From positions 2,426,001-2,490,000 of the forward strand of contig NZ_CP144683.1 of NCBI RefSeq assembly GCF_036687315.1: DNA of 64,000 nucleotides. The letters run 5' to 3'. Below are positions 50,272 to 58,549 of the stretch, one piece after another. Positions within the stretch are counted from its first letter, which is position 1, and each line of letters starts with the position of its first letter. The notes beneath the pieces were generated by a model, which saw only the letters and a list, made by a program, of their open reading frames with translations, was not told where the DNA came from and did not search any database. Made by a program: the position numbers and the translations under genes. Source of the DNA: Sphingopyxis sp. TUF1. Its GTDB lineage: Bacteria > Pseudomonadota > Alphaproteobacteria > Sphingomonadales > Sphingomonadaceae.

Positions 50272-51654
50272 TCAGATCGCCCCCGGCAGCCTGTGCCGCG
50301 GCGGAACCTGCGCCGGGCGCGCCATCAGCGGCCGCCATCCCGCCTCCTGCTCGCGGCGGCGGCAATAGGTCGATAGCCCGATTTCGAGCGCGAGCATCAT
50401 GTAGATGAACGGCTGGAACGCGATGCCGACGAACAGCGACCCGACCATATAGACGATATGCCCGTGCTGGAGCGCGGTTGCGAGCGGGGCGATCCATTGT
50501 TCCTCGGCGCGGCGGGTCTTGAGGTAACGGCGGCGCAGCTGCTCCATGCGGACGACGCCGATCGCATGGAGGAGCAGCCAGAGCCCGACGCCCGGATAGC
50601 CCTGTTCGCCCAGCATCTCGAAATAGCTGGAGTGATAGGCGCGCGAATGTTCTTCATACACGGTCGCCTGCGCATTTTGCGGCGCATCGGGATCGTAGCC
50701 GCTCGCCGCCTTTTCGACGCGGACACTGTTCTGGATATAGGCTTCGAAGCCGCCGCCGAAGGGGTTTTCCTTGGTATATTCCCATGTCCATTGCCACACG
50801 GCGACGCGCGTCGAGGCCGACTGGTCGGCGCGGTGATCGCGGATCGTTTCCATGCGTTCAGTAAAGCTTTGCGGCAGAAACGGGATCGCGGCGACCGCGA
50901 GCAGCCCGGCGCCCGCGAGATAGAGAAAGCGGTGCTTGACCGCGCGCAGCGACAACACTGCCAGCACCGCGAGGCAGACCAGCCCGGTTCGCGCCTGCGT
51001 CCCCACGGGCAGCAACATGCACGCGAAACAGAGCGCGAAGGCGAAGAGCGAGACGCGCCAGTCGGGCGGAAAGATCGTCCCGTGGCGCCGGTACCAGAGG
51101 ATCAGCGGGATGATCGCGATACCGACGGTCGACATGATCGACCCTTCGTACAGCCCGTAATTTTCGTTGAGCAGCAGCTGGAGCGTCCCGTAACCGCCGC
51201 CGCCCGCCGCGGTCTTGATCCCGCCCGCGATCGCAATCGACGCTGCCGAGAGCAGCATGATTAGCGCGAGCGCCTCGATCCGCAGCTTGGTGCGCAAGGT
51301 GAGTGGGAGGAAAATCGCCCAGAGCAGCGCCTTCCATACCCAGCTCCATTTGTCCGCCGCCTCGACCGGGAAATCGGCCTGGATCGTCGTCATCCAGCAA
51401 TAGAGGAGGATCAGCACGAGCACGGTCTGCCGCCCCGACCATCGTGTATCGCGCTTGTCGTCGGCGACGAGCCAGCCGGCAATCGCAAGGCCGAAGACGA
51501 TCAGCGAAACGGGGATCGAATTGATGAGGAAATAGCTCAGTCGCTGCGGCGCGACGATGTCGATGTAGCAGAAACAGAGGATGAAGAGGAACGGCTTGCG
51601 AAAACCGACCCCGATGAAGGCGAACAAAAAGGCGACGAGGACCAGGTCACGCAT
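50272..51654 (-). CDS. O-glycosylation ligase, exosortase A system-associated
   Basis: 460-residue inner membrane polytopic protein (about 10-11 membrane segments) with a large periplasmic loop. The O-antigen ligase/Wzy_C signature is seen as TWEYTKENPFGGGFEAYIQNS and the following loop with EEHSRAYHSSYFEMLGEQGYPGVGLWLLLHAI (read in pieces, about 290-370); His in SYFEML-surroundings is typical. The start MRDLVLVAFLFAFIGVGFRKPFLFIL resembles the ligase family tied to exosortase A loci. ATG 51654 overlaps the small gene upstream by 8 nt; the longer frame is not supported. It would attach or polymerise exopolysaccharide glycans. Confidence 0.85.
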   Translation of the reverse strand: MRDLVLVAFLFAFIGVGFRKPFLFILCFCYIDIVAPQRLSYFLINSIPVSLIVFGLAIAGWLVADDKRDTRWSGRQTVLVLILLYCWMTTIQADFPVEAADKWSWVWKALLWAIFLPLTLRTKLRIEALALIMLLSAASIAIAGGIKTAAGGGGYGTLQLLLNENYGLYEGSIMSTVGIAIIPLILWYRRHGTIFPPDWRVSLFAFALCFACMLLPVGTQARTGLVCLAVLAVLSLRAVKHRFLYLAGAGLLAVAAIPFLPQSFTERMETIRDHRADQSASTRVAVWQWTWEYTKENPFGGGFEAYIQNSVRVEKAASGYDPDAPQNAQATVYEEHSRAYHSSYFEMLGEQGYPGVGLWLLLHAIGVVRMEQLRRRYLKTRRAEEQWIAPLATALQHGHIVYMVGSLFVGIAFQPFIYMMLALEIGLSTYCRRREQEAGWRPLMARPAQVPPRHRLPGAI

Positions 51655-51811
51655 CGGCCGGCGTATCCTCGGCGGCGCGTTCGGCATCGCGGCGCTGCTG
51701 CCACAGCATCCGCGGGCTCACCTCGCGGTCGAGATCGTCGCGGTAAAGCAGGCGCCACAGCGCGATCGCCATGAGCAAATGCGTCAGGCCAATGGAGAAA
51801 TTGTCGACCAT
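51647..51811 (-). CDS. Small 54-residue protein upstream of the ligase
   Basis: Open frame from ATG 51811 (MVDNFSIGLTHLLMAIALWRLLYRDDLDREV...) to TGA at 51649-51647, shorter than most gene-finding cut-offs. Residues about 7-22 are hydrophobic enough for one membrane helix, followed by a charged tail (QQRRDAERAAEDTPADA). Its stop overlaps the ATG of the O-glycosylation ligase gene by 8 nt, the arrangement of a coupled operon. No strong Shine-Dalgarno is visible. No family recognised. Confidence 0.5.
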   Translation of the reverse strand: MVDNFSIGLTHLLMAIALWRLLYRDDLDREVSPRMLWQQRRDAERAAEDTPADA

Positions 51812-51877
51812 ATGGGACGGCGCCTAGGCTATCGGGGTTGACGCCGCGTTAAGCCTTGTCTGTCAAAGCCCCGCACG

Positions 51878-53083
51878 ATGACCCGCATATTGCATGTTCT
51901 GGACCATAGCCTGCCGACGCACAGCGGCTATACCTTTCGCACCCGCGCCTTGATGAAGGCACAGGTCGCCAAGGGGTGGGAGGTTGCCGGAGTGACTGGC
52001 CTGCGACATCCCGAAGCCGGGCCGGATGGCGAAACTGTCGACGGGCTGACCTTCTATCGCACGCCGCCGATCGCGTCCGCGCCATCGCCGCTGCGCGAAT
52101 GGCGCGAAATCGGCGCGCTAGCCAAGCGCGTCGAAGCACTGGCCCGCGACTGGAAACCCGATGTTCTCCACGCGCATTCGCCGGTGCTGGACGGGCTCGC
52201 AGCGCTGCGCGTCGGTAAGCGGCTCGGCATTCCGGTGATATATGAAATCCGCGCTTTCTGGGAGGATGCAGCGGTCGGCAACGGCACGGGACGCGAAGGA
52301 AGCCTGCGGTACCGGCTGACAAAAGCGGTCGAAACGCACGCGGTCAGATCGGCCGACGCGGTTGCAGTGATTTGCGAAGGGTTGCGCGGCGACCTGATCG
52401 CGCGGGGGATCGATCCGGCCAAGATCACCGTGTCGCCCAACGGCGTCGACCTCGAGCTGTTCGGCGACCCGCCACCGCGCGACGATGCGCTCGCGTCCGC
52501 GTTGGGGTTCGCGGCGGGCGACGCGGTGATCGGCTATATCGGCAGCTTTTACGACTATGAGGGAATCGACGATCTGATCGCCGCGATGCCTGCGCTCGTC
52601 GCAGCGCAGCCGAAGGCGCGGCTGCTTCTGGTCGGCGGCGGGCCGATGGAGGCGGCGCTCAAGGCGCAGGCGGCGGCGTCGCTGGCGTCGGCGCAGATCC
52701 ATTTCGTTGGCCGCGTACCGCACGGCGAGGTCGAACGCTATTACTCGCTGATCGACATCCTCGCCTATCCGCGCAAGAAGATGCGGCTGACCGACCTTGT
52801 CACCCCGCTGAAACCGCTCGAGGCGATGGCGCAGGGCAAGCTGGTGGCGGCGTCCGACGTCGGCGGCCACCGCGAACTGATCGAGGACGGCGCGACGGGC
52901 ACCCTGTTCGCGCCCGACGATCCAGCGGCGATTGCGGCGGCGCTTGCCAAGCTGCTCGAAAACAGGAACATATGGCCCGAACGGCGGCGGACGGCGCGTA
53001 TTTTTGTCGAAAGCCATCGTAACTGGTCATCAAACATTTTACGTTACGAGCCGGTTTACCAGCGGCTGCTGCGCGGCAGCTGA
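51878..53083 (+). CDS. Exosortase A-type glycosyltransferase (GT4)
   Basis: 401-residue GT-B glycosyltransferase. N-terminal acceptor domain begins MTRILHVLDHSLPTHSGYTFRTRALM, the hallmark of the PEP-CTERM/exosortase A-associated family, with VLHAHSPVLDGLAALRVGKR (about 89-108). The donor domain has SPNGVDLELF, IGYIGSFYDYEGIDDLIAAMP, LLLVGGGP and the E-x7-E motif within LKPLEAMAQGKLVAASDVGGHRELI (read in pieces, about 308-332). It builds an exopolysaccharide repeat unit. It is divergent from the small gene and ligase; the 66-bp gap between is the shared promoter region. Confidence 0.88.
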   Translation: MTRILHVLDHSLPTHSGYTFRTRALMKAQVAKGWEVAGVTGLRHPEAGPDGETVDGLTFYRTPPIASAPSPLREWREIGALAKRVEALARDWKPDVLHAHSPVLDGLAALRVGKRLGIPVIYEIRAFWEDAAVGNGTGREGSLRYRLTKAVETHAVRSADAVAVICEGLRGDLIARGIDPAKITVSPNGVDLELFGDPPPRDDALASALGFAAGDAVIGYIGSFYDYEGIDDLIAAMPALVAAQPKARLLLVGGGPMEAALKAQAAASLASAQIHFVGRVPHGEVERYYSLIDILAYPRKKMRLTDLVTPLKPLEAMAQGKLVAASDVGGHRELIEDGATGTLFAPDDPAAIAAALAKLLENRNIWPERRRTARIFVESHRNWSSNILRYEPVYQRLLRGS

Positions 53084-53103
53084 CGCCAAGGATTTGGGAC
53101 GAT

Positions 53104-53907
53104 ATGGACGATGCGAGCGAGAACGGGGTGAAAAGCATGGCGAGCGCGCTGCTGCGCGCGCTTCAGCCTGCGATCCCGGCGGTGATCGGCGCCGCGGCGC
53201 TGACCTTCCTTTTCGCCGCGCTGATGCCGTTTTCCTGGGTCAGCGCGATCAGCTGGAACCTTTATCTCGACCGCTTGTCGGACCTGTTCGTGCCGCCGAT
53301 CGGCAATGGCGGGCGCCTCGCGCTCGCCTTTGGCATGGCTGCGGTTGCGGCATTGATCGCGGGCTTCATTGCCCTGCTGATGGCGAGGCCCGACGCGGTC
53401 GGCCTGTCATCGCTGCGCAATCCGTTCCGCCGCGAGGCCGAGGTCAGCGACGATGACGAGCCGGTGTTCACGCGCCGCCGCATCGACCTGCACCCCGATG
53501 ATTCGCTGCGCCCGCCGATCCGCGCGGCGCGCGACCTGCCCGCGGGCGGCCTCGACGCATTCGACGCACCCCTTTTCAAGCCCGTCGACGATGCCGCGAC
53601 AGGAGACGTCGCCGACAGCGCGCCAGAGGGCGAACTGATCCTGGCCGATCTTGCGACCGACGAGGATCTTGGCGCCGATGCGCCCTGGCTCCAGCCGGCC
53701 GAAATGACCGTTCCGCCGCGCGCGTCCGACCCCGCCGACAAATCGCTCGCCGCAATGGTCGCGCGGTTCGAAGCCGGCCTCGCGCTACGCCGACAGGCTG
53801 CCGGGCGCCCGGACGCCGATGCGCCCCATCACGAGCCTGAGGTCGACTTCGCGCTCGAAGCGGCGCTTGGTACCTTGCAGCGGATGACGCGGCAATCGGT
53901 CGGCTAG
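53104..53907 (+). CDS. Hypothetical membrane protein with acidic cytoplasmic tail
   Basis: 267-residue protein, 20 bp after the glycosyltransferase gene and probably cotranscribed. Two hydrophobic segments at about 22-50 (AVIGAAALTFLFAALMPFSWVSAI) and 74-92 (AFGMAAVAALIAGFIALLMA) are followed by an acidic, disordered-looking tail (about 110-235, rich in Asp/Ala/Pro) and a short C-terminal helix (SLAAMVARFEAGLALRR). No domain recognised; Sphingomonadales often have such proteins in polysaccharide loci. A role in exopolysaccharide assembly is only inferred from position. Confidence 0.65.
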   Translation: MDDASENGVKSMASALLRALQPAIPAVIGAAALTFLFAALMPFSWVSAISWNLYLDRLSDLFVPPIGNGGRLALAFGMAAVAALIAGFIALLMARPDAVGLSSLRNPFRREAEVSDDDEPVFTRRRIDLHPDDSLRPPIRAARDLPAGGLDAFDAPLFKPVDDAATGDVADSAPEGELILADLATDEDLGADAPWLQPAEMTVPPRASDPADKSLAAMVARFEAGLALRRQAAGRPDADAPHHEPEVDFALEAALGTLQRMTRQSVG

Positions 53908-53936
53908 CGCGGCGTGCATTGATCTGACCAATCGTC

Positions 53937-54018
53937 CCGTTGGTGTCGAGCGAAGTCGAGACACCCATCGATCTTGCGCCGCGCCGATGGGTGTCTCGAC
54001 TTCGCTCGACACGAACGG
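53937..54018. repeat. Palindromic repeat family D, copy 2
   Basis: Arms cgttggtgtcgagcgaagtcg and cgacttcgctcgacacgaacg around ccatcgatcttgcgccgcgccgatggg (itself a hairpin). Confidence 0.92.
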
Positions 54019-54037
54019 AATTGAGGTGTTGCCGACC

Positions 54038-54364
54038 TTAATCCTCGACGGTCAATATCTCGATCCGCAGCGTGTGCGGATCGCTCCCGCATTCCACCAC
54101 GACATCGGCGACGATATGGCCGGGCAGCCGCCATTCGATCGCGCCTAGCCGCGCCTGTAGCGCGCGGCGTACCGGCTCGGCTTCGCCCACCGCCATGGCG
54201 CAGGGAAAGATATGGCGCGCGCCGACAAAGTTCGCGCTGGCCCACGGGCGGAAGGTCGAGGCGCCGGCGGCAAGGCCGGGCGGCAATTCGCCGGTCAGCA
54301 GGAAGCGCAACCGGCGGTGCGGGCATCCGGGGCGCGGGGGGCGGGCAGGGGACCAGCGCATCAT
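54038..54364 (-). CDS. Hypothetical protein following the Cro-like gene
   Basis: 108-residue protein (start at ATG 54364 or 54361). Features: MMRWSPARPPRPGCPHRRLRFLLTGELPPGLAAGASTFRPWASANFVGARHIFPCAMAVGE (read in pieces), with several Pro/Arg and two Cys, ending in an EIEV-like strand region WRLPGHIVADVVVECGSDPHTLRIEI. No family recognised. It overlaps the upstream HTH gene (ATGATG/TGA) and is therefore in the same operon, so is under the same operator region. Confidence 0.6.
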   Translation of the reverse strand: MMRWSPARPPRPGCPHRRLRFLLTGELPPGLAAGASTFRPWASANFVGARHIFPCAMAVGEAEPVRRALQARLGAIEWRLPGHIVADVVVECGSDPHTLRIEILTVED

Positions 54365-54570
54365 GCACCGGCTCGTGTGCCGGCCCGCTCGGCGCGCCAT
54401 TTGTTCATGAAATGTTCTACACGCGCTTTCAATCGCGTGCCCGGTTCGCGCCCGCCGCGCAGGTCACTGACGAGCCGCGGGTCGCGCACCGCGGCACGGC
54501 CGAAGACCGTCGGTGGCATCGCCGATTCCTTCAGGAAAGCTTCGATCCGTTGCAACAGGCTGCGCTCCAT
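54361..54570 (-). CDS. Small HTH (Cro/XRE-like) DNA-binding protein
   Basis: 69-residue protein: MERSLLQRIEAFLKESAMPPTVFGRAAVRDPRLVSDLRGGREPGTRLKARVEHFMNKW (read in pieces). The SAMPPTVFGRAAVRDPRLVSDLRGG segment fits a helix-turn-helix like the very short XRE/Cro-type repressors found in alphaproteobacteria, with a basic C-terminal helix. It is divergent from the S24 repressor gene over a 137-bp gap containing palindromes. It leads the downstream hypothetical gene. Function as an antirepressor or Cro-like partner is inferred. Confidence 0.55.
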   Translation of the reverse strand: MERSLLQRIEAFLKESAMPPTVFGRAAVRDPRLVSDLRGGREPGTRLKARVEHFMNKWRAERAGTRAGA

Positions 54571-54612
54571 ATTGTCCTCCTGATAGCCCTAAAGAAACCG
54601 GGTGAGTCGCCC

Positions 54613-54630
54613 GATAGGATATTTCCTATC
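54613..54630. promoter_or_regulatory. Operator-like palindrome O1 of the S24/Cro-like pair
   Basis: gatagga tatt tcctatc is a perfect 7-bp inverted repeat 78 bp before the S24 gene and 43 bp before the Cro-like start. Half-site (t)tccta(t) recurs in O2. Confidence 0.6.
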
Positions 54631-54640
54631 TGATGCTCGA

Positions 54641-54660
54641 TTTCCTACTTGTCTAGGAAA
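54641..54660. promoter_or_regulatory. Operator-like palindrome O2 of the S24/Cro-like pair
   Basis: tttccta cttgtc taggaaa is a perfect 7-bp inverted repeat with a 6-base spacer, 48 bp before the S24 start. It shares the half-site ttccta/taggaa with O1; centres are about 29 bp (roughly three helical turns) apart. Confidence 0.6.
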
Positions 54661-54707
54661 AATCCGCTTGCTAGAAAGAAAAGAGGAAGGACCAGACCGA
54701 AGCGCCC

Positions 54708-55376
54708 ATGATCGACCCCGTTCCAGACCCGCGCGCCGCGCTCGACCGGCTATTGTCCGAAAAGGGTATCGATTATGCGCGGCTATCGCAGGTAATCGGG
54801 CGCAATCCCGCCTATATCCAGCAATATATCAAGCGCGGCTCGCCGCGGCGCCTGGCCGAGCAGGATCGCGCGCGCATCGCCGCCTATCTGGGGGTTTCCG
54901 AAGCGATGCTCGGCGGCCCCGTGCCACGCGTTGCCACCCCGGCGCGAAGCCGCGGGCCGGGAATGATTCTGGTGCCCAAGCTCGCGATCGGGGCGTCGGC
55001 CGGCGCGGGCGCCAGCGTCGATGGCGAGCCGGTCGAGGGCGAGGTCGCGTTCGATCCCAAATGGTTGCGCGACCTTGGCGCCGATCCGCGCGCGCTCAGC
55101 ATCATTCGCGTCGAGGGCGATTCGATGGCGCCGACGCTCGACGACGGCGACGACATATTGGTCGATGGCGGCGATGCGGCGGCGCGGCTGCGCGACGGCA
55201 TTTACGTGCTGCGCATGGACGATGTGCTGATGGTCAAGCGGATTGCGCGCGCGCCTGGGCCGGGGCGCGTATCGGTGATCAGCGACAATCCGCATTATCG
55301 CAGCTGGGATGATCTACCTTTGTCGGCGATCCGGCTCGTCGGGCGCGTCGTCTGGACCGGACGGCGGGTTCGGTAG
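54708..55376 (+). CDS. S24-family HTH repressor (LexA/CI-like)
   Basis: 222-residue DNA-binding protein with a self-cleavage-type peptidase domain. The N-terminal HTH (IDYARLSQVIGRNPAYIQQYIKRGSPRRLAEQDRARIAAYLGV, read in pieces, about 23-66) is XRE-like, and the C-terminal S24 domain has IRVEGDSMAPTLDDGDDIL (Ser nucleophile, about 140) and VLMVKRI (Lys, about 179). The Ala-Gly cleavage-type linker is uncertain (IGASAGAGA). Such proteins are phage repressors or SOS-like regulators induced by RecA. The divergent Cro-like gene and shared operators recall a lysogeny switch, but no prophage is next to it. Confidence 0.88.
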   Translation: MIDPVPDPRAALDRLLSEKGIDYARLSQVIGRNPAYIQQYIKRGSPRRLAEQDRARIAAYLGVSEAMLGGPVPRVATPARSRGPGMILVPKLAIGASAGAGASVDGEPVEGEVAFDPKWLRDLGADPRALSIIRVEGDSMAPTLDDGDDILVDGGDAAARLRDGIYVLRMDDVLMVKRIARAPGPGRVSVISDNPHYRSWDDLPLSAIRLVGRVVWTGRRVR

Positions 55377-55404
55377 CGGCGACGTGGGGTGAACCCTCCA
55401 TTCC

Positions 55405-55483
55405 CGTTCGTGTCGAGCGAAGTCGAGACGCGCTTGGGGAGCGCCAACCTTCGGGGTGTCTCGACTACGCTCGACACGAACGG
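55405..55483. repeat. Palindromic repeat family D, copy 3
   Basis: Arms cgttcgtgtcgagcgaagtcg and cgactacgctcgacacgaacg around cgcttggggagcgcc... It follows the S24 gene and fills most of the 55377-55521 gap. Confidence 0.92.
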
Positions 55484-55521
55484 AATTTGAGGAATGGCTG
55501 AGAGCTTCAGCCACCTTCAAA

Positions 55522-55827
55522 TCAATAGGGCGCCGCCATCAAAGCCTCGATTTCATGGTCGAGCACTTCGGCGCGGCGACATTGGTCCTCGTCGCCGTCC
55601 CGGCATTTTTCGGCCGCCTTGTCGCGTTGGCGCGACAGCTTGCCCATCTGTTCCTCGCGCTTGCGCAGTTCGCGGCCGCGGTTGCGATCGGCTTCGTCCT
55701 GGCTCGTCGTCGACCAGTCGGCGACCTGGCCGACCGCCTTCACCGGCGCGGTGACGACCGTTTTCACGGCGCTCACGCAGCCTGCGAGCAGGGGTGCGGC
55801 GATCAGGGGTAAAATCAAAGCGCGCAT
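55522..55827 (-). CDS. Small lipoprotein with charged helical region
   Basis: 101-residue protein with a lipoprotein signal (MRALILPLIAAPLLAGC, lipobox LLAGC at about 13-17) followed by SAVKTVVTAPVKAVGQVADWSTTSQDEAD and a highly charged helix (RNRGRELRKREEQMGKLSRQRDKAAEKC, read in pieces) with coiled-coil character, then two Cys. No function known; likely an envelope-associated protein. Good aggagag ribosome site 5 bp upstream. Single gene. Confidence 0.72.
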   Translation of the reverse strand: MRALILPLIAAPLLAGCVSAVKTVVTAPVKAVGQVADWSTTSQDEADRNRGRELRKREEQMGKLSRQRDKAAEKCRDGDEDQCRRAEVLDHEIEALMAAPY

Positions 55828-55980
55828 CGTCTCTCTCCTCGCAGCAAGCGGTCATCGCATAACCGGCGCGAGCTGAACAGCATATTGCGACGGGGCGGCG
55901 TGGTCTGGGGCCGGGATGCCACATCACTGAAATAAATGGTTAAACTCATGCTTACCGCAGCCGCGTCGTACGCGCTCAGA

Positions 55981-56104
55981 CCCACCGTACGGAGCCTCGC
56001 GAGGCGCGCAGGCGCTCGGTCAATTGTCGGCGGGGCTTTCGGGAGCGGCGCTGTCGCTAGACCAGCGTGCGCGCCACTTCGTCGAATCGGTCGCCGCCGC
56101 CTGA
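55981..56104 (+). pseudogene. Possible 3' remnant of a gene (frame ends in a coding-like stretch)
   Basis: Within the 55828-56203 gap a forward frame lacks a start but ends in a coding-like stretch (AQALGQLSAGLSGAALSLDQRARHFVESVAAA, read in pieces) before TGA 56102-56104. The pattern resembles the C-terminal tail of some sphingomonad chemoreceptor-type proteins; upstream stops appear within 60 bp. The remainder of the gap shows no gene. Confidence 0.25.
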
Positions 56105-56203
56105 TTTTGCGGCATTTCGCGCGGGCTTGCCCGGCTGTGCTGTGCTGATAGGATGACACCGCGCCGGAGGCGTCTGAGGCCGCCGGCGGGGAGGAGGGTC
56201 ATC

Positions 56204-56929
56204 ATGACGAATATCCAAAAGGGTTTGGCCGAATTCATCGGCACATTCTGGCTCGTGTTTGGCGGTTGCGGCAGCGCGTTGCTGGCGGCGGGGTTCCCCG
56301 ACGTCGGGATCGGCCTGCTCGGCGTGTCGCTCGCTTTTGGTTTGACGGTGGTCACCATGGCCTATGCGATCGGCCATATTTCCGGGTGCCACCTCAACCC
56401 CGCGGTCACCGTCGGCCTGTGGGCAGGCGGCCGGTTCGAGGCGCGCGACATTCCGCTCTATGTTATTGCGCAGCTGCTCGGCGCGATCGTCGCGGCCTTC
56501 CTGCTCTTCTACATCGCCAGCGGCAGTCCGACCTATGACCTTGCAACCAACGGCTTGGCAGCCAATGGCTTTGGCGAAGGATCGCCGGGTGGTTTCGACA
56601 TCTGGTCGGCGTTGCTGATCGAAATCGTGCTGACGGCCTTTTTCCTGTGGATCATCATGGGGTCGACCGACGGCCGCGCGCCCGCGGGTTTTGCGCCGAT
56701 CGCGATCGGCCTCGCGCTGACGCTCATCCACCTCATCTCGATCCCGGTGACCAACACGTCGGTCAATCCGGCGCGCAGCACCGGCCCGGCGCTCGTCGTC
56801 GGCGGGCTTGCGATCCAGCAGCTCTGGCTGTTCTGGGTCGCGCCGATCGTCGGCGGGATTATCGGCGGCGTGCTGTACAAGACGCTGGGCGCCGACACGT
56901 TTCCGAAACCCAATATCGCGGGCGAATGA
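56204..56929 (+). CDS. aqpZ: Aquaporin Z
   Basis: 241-residue MIP-family water channel with six membrane helices. The two NPA motifs are intact: [13 protein letters not shown] (about 60-72) and [13 protein letters not shown] (about 184-196), and the selectivity-filter residues fit AqpZ ([19 protein letters not shown]). The start [27 protein letters not shown] matches AqpZ. ATG 56204 follows gaggagg. It ends 6 bp before a bidirectional terminator shared with galU. Confidence 0.94.
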   Translation: MTNIQKGLAEFIGTFWLVFGGCGSALLAAGFPDVGIGLLGVSLAFGLTVVTMAYAIGHISGCHLNPAVTVGLWAGGRFEARDIPLYVIAQLLGAIVAAFLLFYIASGSPTYDLATNGLAANGFGEGSPGGFDIWSALLIEIVLTAFFLWIIMGSTDGRAPAGFAPIAIGLALTLIHLISIPVTNTSVNPARSTGPALVVGGLAIQQLWLFWVAPIVGGIIGGVLYKTLGADTFPKPNIAGE

Positions 56930-56935
56930 AGACTC

Positions 56936-56966
56936 GGCCGGCGGAGGCGTCCTGCCTCCGCCGGCC
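56936..56966. terminator. Bidirectional terminator between aqpZ and galU
   Basis: Perfect 13-bp stem ggccggcggaggc / gcctccgccggcc with loop gtcct, ending directly at the galU stop codon. Rightward it runs into ctattt; leftward only into cgagtc, so the aqpZ side is better served. Confidence 0.8.
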
Positions 56967-57830
56967 CTATTTCAGCAGGTCGATGGCGAAGGCGCGGACC
57001 TCTTCGGCCATGTCGGGGCGTTCAAGCGCGACGGCCAGATTGGCCTGGATATAGCCCGCCTTCGATCCGCAGTCATAGCGCGCGCCGTCGAAGGTCACGG
57101 CATGAAACGGCTGCGTACCGATCATCGTCGCCATCGCGTCGGTCAGTTGGATTTCGCCGCCCGCGCCTTTTCCCTGATTTTCCAGCACGCGCATGACCTC
57201 GGGCTGGAGGATGTAGCGGCCCGAAATAATGAGGTTCGACGGCGCTTCGGCAACCGGCGGCTTTTCGACCAGCCCCTTCACCTCGGTCAGCGCGCCTTCG
57301 CGCGCGCCGGGCGCAATCACGCCATAGCTCGACACCTGTTCGTGCGGCACTTCAAGGACGGAGATCAGGTTGCCGCCGACGCGGGCATAGGCATCGACCA
57401 TCTGCTTCATGCAGCCGGGCGATCCGTGCATGAACTCGTCGGGCAGGAAAATGGCGAAGGGCTCGTCGCCGACGATATCGCGCGCGCACCAGATCGCGTG
57501 GCCCAGCCCCATCGGCTCCTGCTGGCGAACATAGGCGCAATTGCCGGGGCCGAGCCGCGTCGGCGCCAGCACCGACAGATCCTTGCCGCGTTCGGACATC
57601 GTCTTTTCGAGCTCGAAGGCAATGTCGAAATGGTCCTCGATCGCGCTCTTGCCGCGGCCGGTGACAAAGATCATCTGCTCGATCCCTGCCTCGCGCGCTT
57701 CATCGACCGCATATTGGATCAGCGGCCGGTCGACGACGGGCAGCATCTCCTTCGGGATCGCCTTGGTCGCGGGCAGGAAGCGGGTGCCGAGACCGGCGAC
57801 GGGAAAAACGGCTTTGCGGATCGGTTTCAT
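56967..57830 (-). CDS. galU: UTP-glucose-1-phosphate uridylyltransferase
   Basis: 287-residue nucleotidyltransferase making UDP-glucose for glycogen-like, capsule and LPS synthesis. Nucleotide-binding motif VAGLGTRFLPATKAIPKEMLPVVDRPLIQY (read in pieces, about 9-38), Mg-binding FLPDEF (about 130), and VEKP (about 189). MKPIRKAVFPVAG is the usual start. It may support the exopolysaccharide genes at 50-53 kb. Convergent with aqpZ; no operon partner visible. Confidence 0.95.
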   Translation of the reverse strand: MKPIRKAVFPVAGLGTRFLPATKAIPKEMLPVVDRPLIQYAVDEAREAGIEQMIFVTGRGKSAIEDHFDIAFELEKTMSERGKDLSVLAPTRLGPGNCAYVRQQEPMGLGHAIWCARDIVGDEPFAIFLPDEFMHGSPGCMKQMVDAYARVGGNLISVLEVPHEQVSSYGVIAPGAREGALTEVKGLVEKPPVAEAPSNLIISGRYILQPEVMRVLENQGKGAGGEIQLTDAMATMIGTQPFHAVTFDGARYDCGSKAGYIQANLAVALERPDMAEEVRAFAIDLLK

Positions 57831-57959
57831 GGCGCCGGGCTTAGCGGGGAACGCGGCGGAGGAAAAGGGGCCGGCGGACGTGGCGCCGCGCCCGCTGGTC
57901 GGAGACGATGAAAATTGAAGTCATGCGGCCATAAGGCAACAGCCGACGCGGGCGACCCC

Positions 57960-58493
57960 TTAGCTGCGAAGGCGCTCCGCAAACCCCTTGCGCAGCTTGG
58001 CAAGCTTGGGGGGAATAACCGCCATGCAATAGGAGTTTCGCTGCCCTTCGCCCTCCCAATAGGCCTGATGATAATCCTCTGCGGGATACCATTCGGACGC
58101 CGCCTCGATCGTCGTGACGATCGGCGCGGGCCAGTCGGGCGCGGCGCGTTCGATGCCCGCGCGCGCGGCGTCGGCCTGCGCGTCGTTCAGTGGGAAGATC
58201 GCGCTGCGATATTGGGTGCCGATGTCGTTGCCCTGGCGGTTGAGCTGCGTCGGATCGTGCGTCGCAAAAAAGACGTCGAGCAGGTCGTCATAGCCGATGA
58301 CCGCGGGATCGAACGTAATGCGGATCGCCTCGGCATGGCCCGTATCGCCGCCGCACACCTGCTTGTAGGTCGGATTGGTGACGGTGCCGCCGATATAGCC
58401 GCTCTCGACGCGCTCGACGCCCGCGAGCGACTGGAACACGGCTTCGGTGCACCAGAAGCAGCCTCCGGCAAAAATGGCGGTGTCGTGGGTCAT
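57960..58493 (-). CDS. msrA: Peptide-methionine (S)-S-oxide reductase
   Basis: 177-residue MsrA that repairs oxidised methionine. The catalytic motif is AGGCFWCTE (nucleophile Cys about 12), followed by GVERVESGYIGGTVTNPTYKQVCGGDTGHAEAI and FFATHDPTQLNRQGNDIGTQYRS (read in pieces), all typical. It ends in AERLRS with few C-terminal Cys, so recycling uses a thioredoxin via one resolving Cys (YCMAV or VCGGDT). ATG 58493; the gene is alone on the strand, 60 bp downstream of the M48 gene's stop. Confidence 0.95.
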   Translation of the reverse strand: MTHDTAIFAGGCFWCTEAVFQSLAGVERVESGYIGGTVTNPTYKQVCGGDTGHAEAIRITFDPAVIGYDDLLDVFFATHDPTQLNRQGNDIGTQYRSAIFPLNDAQADAARAGIERAAPDWPAPIVTTIEAASEWYPAEDYHQAYWEGEGQRNSYCMAVIPPKLAKLRKGFAERLRS

Positions 58494-58549
58494 GGTGTCG
58501 GTCCTTGTGGGGGAGAATGGGATGACGCCGAAATAGGACGAGCGCGCGT

